DNA of 64,000 bases from Zhihengliuella flava (lineage in GTDB: Bacteria > Actinomycetota > Actinomycetes > Actinomycetales > Micrococcaceae). The stretch spans positions 2,728,001 through 2,792,000 of the forward strand of contig NZ_JADOTZ010000001.1 of assembly GCF_015751895.1 (NCBI RefSeq), read 5' to 3'. Below, in pieces: positions 17,378 to 25,505 of this stretch (positions are counted from its first letter, which is position 1; every line of letters begins with the position of its first letter). A program made the position numbers and the translations under genes. The notes under the pieces are model-generated. The model had not been told where the DNA came from and ran no database searches. It worked only from the letters and a program-made list of their open reading frames with translations.

Positions 17378-17378
17378 A
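17303..17378. repeat. 76-bp direct repeat (with 17672-17747) carrying the tRNA-Gly genes
   Basis: Bases 17303-17378 and 17672-17747 are identical and in the same orientation, with the tRNA-Val and tRNA-Cys genes between them. Homologous recombination between the copies would delete those two genes. Confidence 0.9.
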
Positions 17379-17437
17379 GATCTCAGAAGTCATCAGTGCT
17401 GATGCCTCTGGATTCTCGAATCCCGAGGATTCTCGAG

Positions 17438-17509
17438 TGGGCGATACTGGGTTCGAACCAGTGACCTCTTCCGTGTCAGGGAAGCGCGCTACCGCTGCGC
17501 CAATCGCCC
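17438..17509 (-). tRNA. tRNA-Val (GAC)
   Basis: The minus strand from 17509 has acceptor GGGCGAT pairing with ATCGCCC, anticodon loop CTGACAC with anticodon GAC, and T-loop TTCGAAC. The discriminator is A at 17438. The next bases are CTC, so CCA is not encoded. Confidence 0.97.
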
Positions 17510-17535
17510 TTGTCAGGGTGCAATCGCTGTAAGCG

Positions 17536-17606
17536 AGGTGGGGACGGGATTCGAACCCGCGTAAACGGCTTTGCAGGCCGCTGCCTCGCCTCTCGGCCAC
17601 CCCACC
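17536..17606 (-). tRNA. tRNA-Cys (GCA)
   Basis: The minus strand from 17606 has acceptor GGTGGGG pairing with CCCCACC, anticodon loop CTGCAAA with anticodon GCA, and T-loop TTCGAAT. The discriminator is T and CCA is not encoded. Confidence 0.97.
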
Positions 17607-17672
17607 ATGTCCAGAACCCCTTCCGGAGAAGGCGGCCTTGGAGCGGTCGTGAAGACCTTACAGTGTCATGCG

Positions 17673-17746
17673 AGCGGACAACGAGATTCGAACTCGCGAC
17701 CTCCACCATGGCAAGGTGGCGCTCTAGCCAGCTGAGCTATGTCCGC
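17673..17746 (-). tRNA. tRNA-Gly (GCC), copy 2, no encoded CCA
   Basis: This is the promoter-proximal gene of the cluster. The sequence is identical to copy 1 over the whole tRNA body, with anticodon GCC. The discriminator T at 17673 is followed by TCG-type sequence rather than CCA, so its tail must be added enzymatically. Confidence 0.97.
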
Positions 17747-17815
17747 ATGTCAAGATCGCGATCGATTCGGTGAGGTGTTTCTCGCCGTCCCGGCCGCGTT
17801 CCAACGAGTAAAAAC

Positions 17816-17843
17816 TCTATACGAGCACTTTGGCGGGGCGCAA
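17816..17843 (-). promoter_or_regulatory. Putative promoter of the tRNA Gly-Cys-Val-Gly cluster
   Basis: On the minus strand TTGCGC (17843-17838) and TATAGA (17821-17816) are separated by 16 bases. Transcription would start about 65-70 nt before the first tRNA-Gly. Otherwise the 241-bp gap between this tRNA and the next plus-strand gene shows no coding signal. Confidence 0.45.
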
Positions 17844-17987
17844 ATCGAGGGCGCCCTGACCGGGCCTTTTCGCCTCCATGGGAGTTCGACGACGGGCCGT
17901 TTAGCCGCGGAATGGCGGGGAAAGGGGGCTTCTGAAAAAAATTTCGCGGCCGCCGACGGAACGGCGCGTTCGTGCCAGAATCGATCC

Positions 17988-18848
17988 ATGACCACCCCCG
18001 CTTTGGCCCAGCAGACCGATCTGGGCAGGATGTACGCCCGCCGTATCGGCGGCACGCTCGAGGTGCCCTCGATCACCACCGTCATCGGCGTGGCCAGCCC
18101 GGATCTCACGGGGTGGGCCGGGCACATGGCGGCGACCGCCGTCGTCGGCGACCGTCGTCTGGCACATGCGGTCGGAGACCCACGGAGCCTCAAACAGATC
18201 GCCCGGGACGCCGCGGGCGCGGCGGAACGGTACCGGGACGACGCCGCCGCGCGCGGGGACCGCGTCCACGACTACGCCGAACAGGTGGCCTTGGCGGCGC
18301 TGGGACAAACGCACCACGTCGACGCCGCGCGGGCCGCCCTCGCGACGCACGGGGAGAGCGCCTTCGCGGAGCGATTCGACGAGTGGTGGCGCGCGTACGG
18401 CGTCGAGCCTGTGGCCGCGGAAGTGACGGTGTGGAACCACGAGGTGGGGTACGCCGGAACGTTAGACCTGGTGGCGCGGGTCGGCGGTCGGCTCTGCCTC
18501 ATCGACTTCAAGACCAAGTCCCTGACCCGAGACGGCCGCGCTAAGCCGCTGGATGAGAAGGTCATCATGCAGTTGGTTGCCGGCTATAAGGCGGAAGAAA
18601 TGTGCACGGACGCGGCCTCCGGAACCTGGGTGCCGTGGCCCTACGGTGACGAGCCGCCCCTGCTGCTGGCTGTCGCCATCGCCGAAACGGAGGCTGTGGC
18701 CCTCCAGGCACACCCGGCCTCGTTGCCCGTGCACTGGCGACGCTTCTGGGCCCTCAAGCAGGCCTGGAGTGCTGAGCAGCAGCTGGCCGCTACCGGGCCT
18801 GGGCTGCGGCCGGTCCCGCCGCCCAGCGTCGCGCCGAGCACCGTCTAG
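17988..18848 (+). CDS. RecB-like PD-(D/E)XK nuclease family protein
   Basis: A 286-residue stand-alone protein with all core motifs of the RecB/Cas4-like PD-(D/E)XK nucleases. They appear in order: RGDRVHDYAEQ (~90), AAEVTVWN (~145), YAGTLDLVARV (~155), LIDFKTK with the D-x-K pair (~170) and QLVAGYK, a Q-x3-Y motif (~195). No four-cysteine iron-sulfur cluster or helicase domain is present. ATG 17988 is chosen; the frame runs upstream into tRNA sequence, where it cannot be coding. CAGAAT lies six bases before the ATG. It lies upstream of def with a 112-bp gap, and its substrate is unknown. Confidence 0.75.
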   Translation: MTTPALAQQTDLGRMYARRIGGTLEVPSITTVIGVASPDLTGWAGHMAATAVVGDRRLAHAVGDPRSLKQIARDAAGAAERYRDDAAARGDRVHDYAEQVALAALGQTHHVDAARAALATHGESAFAERFDEWWRAYGVEPVAAEVTVWNHEVGYAGTLDLVARVGGRLCLIDFKTKSLTRDGRAKPLDEKVIMQLVAGYKAEEMCTDAASGTWVPWPYGDEPPLLLAVAIAETEAVALQAHPASLPVHWRRFWALKQAWSAEQQLAATGPGLRPVPPPSVAPSTV

Positions 18849-18851
18849 ACT
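18846..18851 (+). promoter_or_regulatory. Possible -10 box (TAGACT) upstream of def
   Basis: TAGACT overlaps the stop codon of the preceding gene and would give a leader of roughly 100 nt before the def ATG, which has its own ribosome binding site. No clear -35 box is seen. Confidence 0.3.
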
Positions 18852-18960
18852 GGACTCTCGCCCGGCACCGTTGAAGAACCGAAGCACGTTGGCACCAGTC
18901 GTCCCGCCGGGCGGCGTGTTCGTCACGACAGGCGCGGTGCCCATGCGGGAGGAGCGGAAC

Positions 18961-19548
18961 ATGTCCGTACGGCAGATCCGGATCGTGGGAGATCCCGTTC
19001 TGAGGTCCCCGGCCGAGGACGTCACCGACTTCGGGCCTGAGCTGGCTCGGCTCGTCGAAGACATGATGGAGACCATGCGGGATGTCTCAGGCGCCGGGCT
19101 GGCCGCACCGCAGGTCGGCGTGGGGCTGCGCGTGTTTACCTACGAGGTCGACGGCGCGAGCGGGCACGTCGTGAATCCCGTGTTGGAAGTCTCCGATGCC
19201 GAACAAGAGCCGGGTTCCGAAGGCTGCCTGTCCGTCCCGGGACTGGGCTTTACCACCCCGCGCCGCGCGTGGGCTCGAGTGAGCGGATACACCGCTGCGG
19301 GCGAGCCGGTCACGGTGGAAGGCACCGGAATGCTCGCTCGCTGTTTCCAGCACGAGTGCGACCATCTCGACGGCACGCTGTACATCGACCGCTTGGCGGG
19401 CCAATCGCGCAAGGCGGCCATGCGCCAGATCCGCGCCGCCGAGTTCTCCACGGCCGCCGCTTCGACGCAGGCTGAGCGAGCGGGACGCGTCGGTAGCGCT
19501 TTCTCCGCGCAGACCTTCGGTGGCGCGCCGTTGGGGGGTGCCAAGTGA
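18961..19548 (+). CDS. def: Peptide deformylase
   Basis: A 195-residue metalloenzyme that removes the N-formyl group from nascent proteins. All three diagnostic motifs are intact: GAGLAAPQVG, EGCLSVPG (metal-ligand Cys) and QHECDHLDG (two His ligands and catalytic Glu). ATG 18961 is preceded by GGAGGAG with 6-nt spacing; an in-frame ATG six codons upstream overlaps this site and is less likely. The stop overlaps the fmt GTG by four bases, so formylation and deformylation enzymes are coupled. Confidence 0.96.
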   Translation: MSVRQIRIVGDPVLRSPAEDVTDFGPELARLVEDMMETMRDVSGAGLAAPQVGVGLRVFTYEVDGASGHVVNPVLEVSDAEQEPGSEGCLSVPGLGFTTPRRAWARVSGYTAAGEPVTVEGTGMLARCFQHECDHLDGTLYIDRLAGQSRKAAMRQIRAAEFSTAAASTQAERAGRVGSAFSAQTFGGAPLGGAK

Positions 19549-20525
19549 GGGTGCTGTTTGCCGGCACTCCGGCCGTCGCGGTGCCGTCACTGCGCCGTTT
19601 GGTAGCGGATGGGTACGACGTCGTTGCGGCGCTCACGCGTGACGACGCCCCACAGGGGCGTAAGAAGGTTCTCACTCCCTCTCCGGTGGCCGTGGTGGCG
19701 GAGGAACTGGGGGTGCCGATCATCAAGGCGAACCGCATCACAGAGGCGGCCCATCGCGCGATCGAGGAGGCAGGGGCCGAGGTCGCCGCCGTGGTGGCCT
19801 ACGGCGGGATCATTCCCGAGCGGACGCTGGCGGTGCCTGAACACGGCTGGATCAACCTTCACTTTTCCTTGCTTCCGCGCTGGCGTGGGGCTGCGCCGGT
19901 GCAGCACGCGTTGATGGCGGGCGACGATGTCACGGGGGCGGTGACCTTCCGCCTCGAGGCGGGGCTGGACACCGGTCCCGTCTACGGGCAGATGACACGC
20001 GACGTCGACCCGGCCATGACCAGCGGCGAACTCTTGGCCGACCTCGCCGAGTCCGGTTCGGTCTTGTTGTCGCAGACCCTCGCGGGTGTCGACGCCGGCC
20101 AGCTGGTCCCCGTCCGGCAGGAGGGGGACATCACGCTGGCGCCCAAGCTGCTGGACGATGATGCGCGCATCGAGTGGACGCAACCGGCCTTGGCCATCCG
20201 GCGCCGCATCAACGCAGTAACTCCAGAGCCCGGACCGTGGACCACGCTGAACGGGTCCCGTTTCAAATTGGGCCCGTTGCGCCGGGATGCGTGGAATGAT
20301 CCCGCCACCCGGGACAGCGCCCGGGCCTTAGCCGAGGAGCACCCCGCCTTGGCGCACCTCGCGCCGGGCGAGCTCTTCGTCGCGCCCGGCAAAAGGCCGC
20401 GCGTGTTCGTTGGCACCGGCTCCCACCCCGTGGAGCTCGAAACCGTTCAACCCGCCGGTAAGAAAATGATGCCGGCCTCCGATTGGGCGCGCGGTGGCGC
20501 GGCTCAGGAAGCGAGCCTCGTATGA
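19545..20525 (+). CDS. fmt: Methionyl-tRNA formyltransferase
   Basis: A 326-residue enzyme that formylates Met-tRNA(fMet) using 10-formyl-tetrahydrofolate. It begins MRVLFAGTPAVAVPSL and has the catalytic INLHFSLLPRWRGAAPVQ segment with Asn/His, then LDTGPVYGQ. The C-terminal OB-fold domain (~200-320) is present. The GTG start overlaps the def stop, and the TGA stop overlaps the rsmB ATG, so def-fmt-rsmB form one operon. Confidence 0.96.
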   Translation: MRVLFAGTPAVAVPSLRRLVADGYDVVAALTRDDAPQGRKKVLTPSPVAVVAEELGVPIIKANRITEAAHRAIEEAGAEVAAVVAYGGIIPERTLAVPEHGWINLHFSLLPRWRGAAPVQHALMAGDDVTGAVTFRLEAGLDTGPVYGQMTRDVDPAMTSGELLADLAESGSVLLSQTLAGVDAGQLVPVRQEGDITLAPKLLDDDARIEWTQPALAIRRRINAVTPEPGPWTTLNGSRFKLGPLRRDAWNDPATRDSARALAEEHPALAHLAPGELFVAPGKRPRVFVGTGSHPVELETVQPAGKKMMPASDWARGGAAQEASLV

Positions 20526-22042
20526 CGCCGCAGCAGCCGCAACCGCGCGGAAGCCGCCGCAATGACAAGGGCCGCCAGCGCAATCGCGGGGGCACACGCC
20601 ACTACAGCGAGTCCGCGCCAGCGGCCCGCAAACGCACGGCGGACCCGGCGCGGCGGGTGGCCTTCGAGGTGCTGCGCGCCGTGGCAGAAGACGACGCGTA
20701 CGCCAATCTGGTTCTTCCCACCCGACTGCGCAGGGCACGATTGGGCGCGCGGGACGCCGCTTTCGCGACCGAGTTGGCCTACGGGGCACTCCGCGGCCAG
20801 GGGACGTACGACGCCGTCCTGTCCCGCTGCGTCGACCGCCCCTTGAGCCGACTCGACGCGGCAGTGCTCGACGCGCTGCGGCTCGGCGCGCATCAACTCC
20901 TCGCGATGCGGGTGCCCCACCACGCCGCGCTCGACGAGACGGTCGCCCTGACCCGAGCCGAGATCGGCGCCGGAGCATCGGGCCTGGTCAACGCCGTGCT
21001 CCGCAAGGTGGCGGCCCATAGCCTGAGCGAGTGGGTTGCCACGCTCACGGCGGACCTCCAGGATGAGACGGCCGCTGCCGCCATCGAACATAGCCACCCT
21101 GAATGGGTGGTGCGTGCCCTCCGCCAGAGCCTCGCCGCGCACGGGCGCGATGTCGCTGAGATCGGTTCGCTGCTCGCGGCGGACAACGCCGCTCCTCGGG
21201 TCAATCTCGTTGCGCTACCGGGGCTGGGTGACCTCGCAGCGCTCTGTGCAGCGGGTGCAGAGGTGTCGTCGCTCGCCCCGGACGCGGCCACCTACGACGG
21301 GGGCGACCCCGGGCGGCTGCCGGGACTCGCCGAGGGGCGCGTCCGCGTTCAAGACGCCGGCTCTCAGCTGGTGGCCCGTGCGCTCGCCGGCGCACCGCTG
21401 GCCGGCCCGGATGAGCGCTGGTTGGATCTGTGCGCGGGTCCGGGCGGTAAGGCGGCGCTCCTCGCGGCACTTGCGTCTCAACGCGGGGCACACCTCGAGG
21501 CAAACGAGGTGGCCGAGCACCGCGCCCGCCTTGTGAGCCAGGCGCTTGCCGGAGTCGATCCACACGCCTTCAGCGTGGTCACCGGCGACGGTCGGCGTTA
21601 CGCAGGCAGCGCTGGTGGCTACGACCGGATCATGCTCGACGCCCCCTGCTCCGGGCTGGGGGCGCTGCGCCGCCGTCCTGAGTCCCGGTGGCGTAAGAGC
21701 CCCGGGGACATCGCGGAATTGACCCAATTGCAGAGCGAGCTGTTCGACGCGGCCGTCGCCGCGCTGCGTCCCGGGGGAGTGCTGGCCTATGTCACGTGCT
21801 CACCGCACCCGGCGGAGACGACCGCCGTCGTTCTCGACGCCCTAGCACGTCATCCGCGGCTCCGGGCCCTGGACGCCGAGGCAGCGCTCGACGCCGTGGC
21901 CCTGACACCAACGAACGCCGGGGCCCAGGTGCCGGACAAGCGTGGCGCACCGCTCGAGGGGGCCCGCACCGCGCAACTATGGCCTCACCAGCACGGAACC
22001 GACGCCATGTTCATGGCTCTGTTGACACTCGAGGCTGAATAG
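20522..22042 (+). CDS. rsmB: 16S rRNA m5C967 methyltransferase (RsmB/Sun, NOL1/NOP2 family)
   Basis: A 506-residue protein with an N-terminal basic extension, a NusB-like helical domain (~40-180) and a SAM-dependent methyltransferase domain (~250-506). SAM binding is seen in DLCAGPGGKAALLA. The two family cysteines are in DAPCSGLGALRRRPE and YVTCSPHPAE, the latter being the catalytic one. ATG 20522 shares four bases with the fmt stop. Confidence 0.95.
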   Translation: MTPQQPQPRGSRRNDKGRQRNRGGTRHYSESAPAARKRTADPARRVAFEVLRAVAEDDAYANLVLPTRLRRARLGARDAAFATELAYGALRGQGTYDAVLSRCVDRPLSRLDAAVLDALRLGAHQLLAMRVPHHAALDETVALTRAEIGAGASGLVNAVLRKVAAHSLSEWVATLTADLQDETAAAAIEHSHPEWVVRALRQSLAAHGRDVAEIGSLLAADNAAPRVNLVALPGLGDLAALCAAGAEVSSLAPDAATYDGGDPGRLPGLAEGRVRVQDAGSQLVARALAGAPLAGPDERWLDLCAGPGGKAALLAALASQRGAHLEANEVAEHRARLVSQALAGVDPHAFSVVTGDGRRYAGSAGGYDRIMLDAPCSGLGALRRRPESRWRKSPGDIAELTQLQSELFDAAVAALRPGGVLAYVTCSPHPAETTAVVLDALARHPRLRALDAEAALDAVALTPTNAGAQVPDKRGAPLEGARTAQLWPHQHGTDAMFMALLTLEAE

Positions 22043-22081
22043 CCCGGGACCCATTCTGCCGACCAACTGCAAGGGATATCG

Positions 22082-22756
22082 ATGACCACCTGCCGCATTC
22101 ATCCCAGCATTCTGTCCGCTGACTTCGCTAATCTCGAGAGTGAATTGCAGCGGATTGAGACTGCCGACGCCGTCCACGTCGACGTCATGGACAATCACTT
22201 CGTGCCCAACCTGACGCTCGGTCTACCGATCGTGCAGCGACTCCAGCAGGTCTCGCCGCTGCCGCTCGATGTGCACTTGATGATCGAGGACGTCGATCGC
22301 TGGGGACCGGGTTTTGCGGAGGCGGGGGCGGACTCGGTGACTTTCCACGCCGAGGCCTCCAACGCGCCGGTCAAACTGGCCCGTGATCTGCGAGCGGCCG
22401 GGGCCAAGTCGGCCATGGCCCTGCGGCCGGCCACCCCCATCGAGCCATACCTTGACATGTTGCCGGAGCTGGACATGGTCCTCATCATGACCGTCGAGCC
22501 AGGGTTTGGCGGGCAGGCCTTCTTGGACCTCACCCTGCCCAAGATCCGCCGCACCCGAGCCGCGATTGCCGGGACCGGATTGCCCATTGCGCTTCAGGTC
22601 GACGGCGGGATTTCGGCGGACACCATCACTCGCGCCGCGGAGGCGGGGGCCGATGTTTTTGTCGCCGGTAGTGCCGTCTACGGCCATGAGAGGCCGAGTG
22701 AAGCGATTGACACACTGCGCAACGCGGTCACCACCGTGCGCAGTTCTGTGGTCTAA
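22082..22756 (+). CDS. rpe: Ribulose-phosphate 3-epimerase
   Basis: A 224-residue TIM-barrel enzyme interconverting ribulose-5-phosphate and xylulose-5-phosphate. It starts with [17 protein letters not shown], has [17 protein letters not shown] (metal-ligand His and Asp), VDVHLMIED-type strand 3, [12 protein letters not shown], and [10 protein letters not shown]. An AAGGG ribosome binding site precedes the ATG. It is 39 nt past rsmB and directly upstream of the FMN riboswitch. Confidence 0.96.
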   Translation: MTTCRIHPSILSADFANLESELQRIETADAVHVDVMDNHFVPNLTLGLPIVQRLQQVSPLPLDVHLMIEDVDRWGPGFAEAGADSVTFHAEASNAPVKLARDLRAAGAKSAMALRPATPIEPYLDMLPELDMVLIMTVEPGFGGQAFLDLTLPKIRRTRAAIAGTGLPIALQVDGGISADTITRAAEAGADVFVAGSAVYGHERPSEAIDTLRNAVTTVRSSVV

Positions 22757-22774
22757 TTTCTGCACAAGCAATTT

Positions 22775-22908
22775 ACGTGCTCCGGGGTCGGTGAAAGTCC
22801 GAACCGGCGGTGACAGTCCGCGACCCGCGATCCTCGCATACCGAGGTGACCGGTTGAGCCGGTGAAATTCCGGCACCGACAGTTAAAGTCTGGATGGGAG
22901 AAGCACGT
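22775..22908 (+). promoter_or_regulatory. FMN riboswitch (RFN element) controlling the riboflavin operon
   Basis: The closing helix is ACGTGC (22775-22780) with GCACGT (22903-22908). Inside are the conserved RFN blocks: GGGTCGGTGAAAGTCCGA, ACCGGCGGTGACAGTC, GAGCCGGTGAAATTCCGG, CACCGACAGTTAAAGTC and TGGATGGGAGAAGCAC. The next gene starts 89 nt downstream. FMN binding should repress ribM and the rib genes. No U-rich terminator is visible, so control of translation initiation is plausible. Confidence 0.96.
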
Positions 22909-22997
22909 ACAGCCGCGCTATCTGGCGACGGGAGACCGTCGAAAGCCTGCGCGCACTGTCGTACCCCCGGAGCCGCCGCAGCTTCGAAGGAGGAACG

Positions 22998-23711
22998 ATG
23001 GATGCAGCGCGGTGGCTCATTGACCTGTTTAACGCGACGATCCCGATCGGTGGCGGGCTCTTAGTCCGCGAAGTCGTCGGTAATCTCTTTGGCCTCGCAA
23101 GCGCCCTCGGTGGAATGCGCCGCCGCGTGTGGGCTTGGCCCGTGGGAATCCTCGGAAACCTGTTGCTCCTCACGGTGTTCCTCGGGAGCCTATTCGGCGA
23201 TGCTTCAGCATCGACGCTGTGGGGGCAGGCCGGCCGGCAAATCATGTTCATTGCCGTGGCGATCTATGGCTGGCAGCGCTGGCGCAACGCGTCCGAGCCC
23301 GCCGCACAACACGCCGTGACGCCACGGTGGGCCACGGGGCGTCAACGGGTGGGACTCGTCGCAGGCATGCTGCTGGGCACCGTCGCCCTCACGCCGCTCT
23401 TCACGGCCCTCGGTTCCTATGAACCCGTCTGGGCCGACGCCTGGACCTTCGTCGGGTCCCTCCTAGCGACGTACGGCATGGCCCGCGGCTGGGTCGAGTT
23501 TTGGCTGATCTGGGTCGCCGTCGACGTCGTCGGCGTCCCGCTGCTCTTCTCCGCCGGGTACTACGCCACGGCCCTGATGTATTTGTTCTACGGGATCTTC
23601 ACTGGGGTGGGCTTCTTCGTCTGGTGGAAAGCGGAGCGGCAGGCGCGGGGGGCGCGTGACGCGATCCCGGCCACCGCTGAGCAGCCCTCGCGCACGCGGG
23701 AGCCAGCATGA
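22998..23711 (+). CDS. ribM: Riboflavin transporter RibM (PnuC family)
   Basis: A 237-residue membrane protein of the PnuC fold with about seven helices. Position directly after an FMN riboswitch and coupling to ribD identify it as the actinobacterial riboflavin uniporter RibM (PnuX) rather than a nicotinamide riboside carrier. The tract WPVGILGNLLLL and the C-terminal helix ALMYLFYGIFTGVGFFVWW fit the family. The ATG has AAGGAGG 5 nt upstream. Its stop overlaps the ribD ATG. Confidence 0.88.
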   Translation: MDAARWLIDLFNATIPIGGGLLVREVVGNLFGLASALGGMRRRVWAWPVGILGNLLLLTVFLGSLFGDASASTLWGQAGRQIMFIAVAIYGWQRWRNASEPAAQHAVTPRWATGRQRVGLVAGMLLGTVALTPLFTALGSYEPVWADAWTFVGSLLATYGMARGWVEFWLIWVAVDVVGVPLLFSAGYYATALMYLFYGIFTGVGFFVWWKAERQARGARDAIPATAEQPSRTREPA

Positions 23712-24847
23712 GTCGCAGCGGAGATCAGCCCGTGGGTGCTCTGCCCTTCGATGTGGAGGACGTCGGTGCCCGGGCCCTCGCGGCGGCCCGGCTCGGCGTT
23801 CGTGGGGCCAACCCGCTCGTCGGTGCCGTGATCGTCGACGCCGCCGGCCGGCGCATCGCCGTCGGACACCACCGCGGGGCCGGGACGCCGCACGCCGAAG
23901 CCGACGCTCTGGCCAACCTGCGCGCCGACGTCGAATCTGGTCGCCTCGACATCACGGACGCGAACCCACCGGGCGCGTGGACGATGGTCGTCACGCTCGA
24001 GCCGTGCCACCACACGGGGCGAACCGGCCCCTGTTCCCACGCCATTCGAGACGCCGGAATCGGCACCGTCGTCTACGCCGTCGCGGACTCGACCGACACC
24101 GCCTCGGGCGGGGCGGCCTGGCTGGCGGCGCAGGGGCATCGCGTGATCGCCGGATCCGCGCTGGCGCCGGAGTGGTCGCGGGCCGCTGCCCAGCTGAACC
24201 ACCGCTGGTTTTCCGCCCGCGCCGCGGGGCGCCCGTTCACGACCTTGCACTTGGCCCAAACTCTCGACGGGAGGATCGCTGCGGCGGACGGGACCAGCCA
24301 ATGGATCACGTCCACCGCCTCCCGGCATCACAGCCACCGGGTACGCGCCCGGGCTGAGGCGATCATCGTCGGTTCCGGCACCGTCGCGGCCGACAACCCG
24401 CGGCTGACGGCTCGCCTGCCGGACGGATCGGCCGCGCCGCGGACGCCGCTGCGGGTGGTCATGGGGCACCGTGACGTGCCGGAGGGAGCGGCTTTGGTGG
24501 GCGACGGCCACTACCGGCACGTGCGCTCCCGCGACCCGCGCGCGGTCTTGGCCGAGCTCGCCTCGGTGGGGATTGATCACGCCATGATCGAGGGCGGGGC
24601 GTCCATCGCTACCGCTTTTCTGCGCGAAGACCTGGTGGATGAGATCTGGCTGTATCAAGCCCCCCTCGTCCTGGGCTCCGGCCGCGGGGCGGTGGGCGAT
24701 TTGGGGATCGACACCCTGAGCGCCGCGCGGCGCTTCGAGTACGACGACGTCGGCGACGGCGCGCTGGCCCGGTGCGGGGACGACGTCGTCCTTCACCTCA
24801 CGCCGCGCGCCGCCGACCACGACACTGACACACTGATGCGGCGCTAG
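23708..24847 (+). CDS. ribD: Bifunctional diaminohydroxyphosphoribosylaminopyrimidine deaminase / uracil reductase
   Basis: A 379-residue two-domain riboflavin enzyme. The deaminase domain (~1-150) has the zinc site HAEADAL and LEPCHHTGRTGPC. The reductase domain (~170-379) has TLHLAQTLDGRIAAADG, GSGTVAADNPRLTAR and IEGGASIATAFL. Between them they carry out the second and third steps of the pathway. The ATG overlaps the ribM stop by four bases; ribE follows after 28 nt. Confidence 0.95.
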   Translation: MSRSGDQPVGALPFDVEDVGARALAAARLGVRGANPLVGAVIVDAAGRRIAVGHHRGAGTPHAEADALANLRADVESGRLDITDANPPGAWTMVVTLEPCHHTGRTGPCSHAIRDAGIGTVVYAVADSTDTASGGAAWLAAQGHRVIAGSALAPEWSRAAAQLNHRWFSARAAGRPFTTLHLAQTLDGRIAAADGTSQWITSTASRHHSHRVRARAEAIIVGSGTVAADNPRLTARLPDGSAAPRTPLRVVMGHRDVPEGAALVGDGHYRHVRSRDPRAVLAELASVGIDHAMIEGGASIATAFLREDLVDEIWLYQAPLVLGSGRGAVGDLGIDTLSAARRFEYDDVGDGALARCGDDVVLHLTPRAADHDTDTLMRR

Positions 24848-24875
24848 CGCCGACTCCGGTAGGAAAGAAGAGAAC

Positions 24876-25505
24876 ATGTTTACGGGAATTGTCACCGGTA
24901 AGGGACGCGTGGAAGCGATCGCCGAGCAACCGGGTGCGGGCACGACCCGCTTGCGTATCAGCGCACCGGGCCACGTGGATGATCTTGAGCTCGGCGGCTC
25001 GCTGGCCGTCAACGGCGTGTGCCTCTCCGCCACGTCGATCGAGGGGGAGGTGGTCGGCCTCGATGTGATCGGTGAGACGCTGCGTCTGACGACGACCGGA
25101 TCCCTTCAGGTGGGGGACGAGGTCAACCTGGAGCGCTGCCTGCCGGCGCACGGGCGACTCGACGGGCACATCGTTCAGGGACACGTCGACGGCGTCGGTG
25201 AGCTTCTGGAACGCGCTGCGGAAGGACAGTGGGAGCGGCTGCGCTTCGGTGTCCCGACGCCGCTGGCCCGCTACATCGCCACCAAGGGATCGATCGCGAT
25301 CGACGGCGTCTCGCTCACCGTGACGGGCGTTTCCGCTCCGGATGCCGCCCAGCAGTGGTTTGAGGTGGGGCTCATTCCGATGACCTTGCGGGAGACGGTG
25401 TTGGGACACCGGCGCGTGGGGGAAGCGGTGAATCTTGAGGTGGACGTCATCGCGAAGTATGCCGAGCGGCTCACCAGCTTCCTCGACCACGGGGGACAAT
25501 CATGA
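24876..25505 (+). CDS. ribE: Riboflavin synthase alpha subunit
   Basis: A 209-residue enzyme that dismutates two lumazine molecules to riboflavin and its pyrimidine precursor. Both beta-barrel repeats are visible, starting MFTGIVTGKGRVE and repeating at GHIVQGHVDGVGEL. LAVNGVCLSATSI and IAIDGVSLTVTGVS are the paired substrate loops. A GGAAAGAAGAG ribosome binding site precedes the ATG. The stop overlaps the ribBA ATG. Confidence 0.95.
   Translation: MFTGIVTGKGRVEAIAEQPGAGTTRLRISAPGHVDDLELGGSLAVNGVCLSATSIEGEVVGLDVIGETLRLTTTGSLQVGDEVNLERCLPAHGRLDGHIVQGHVDGVGELLERAAEGQWERLRFGVPTPLARYIATKGSIAIDGVSLTVTGVSAPDAAQQWFEVGLIPMTLRETVLGHRRVGEAVNLEVDVIAKYAERLTSFLDHGGQS

Noticed and set aside
17301-18848. 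tRNA cluster plus nuclease gene as an integrated element
   Set aside because: There is no integrase and no attachment-site duplication. The only repeat is two whole tRNA-Gly genes, and the next genes are core def-fmt-rsmB.
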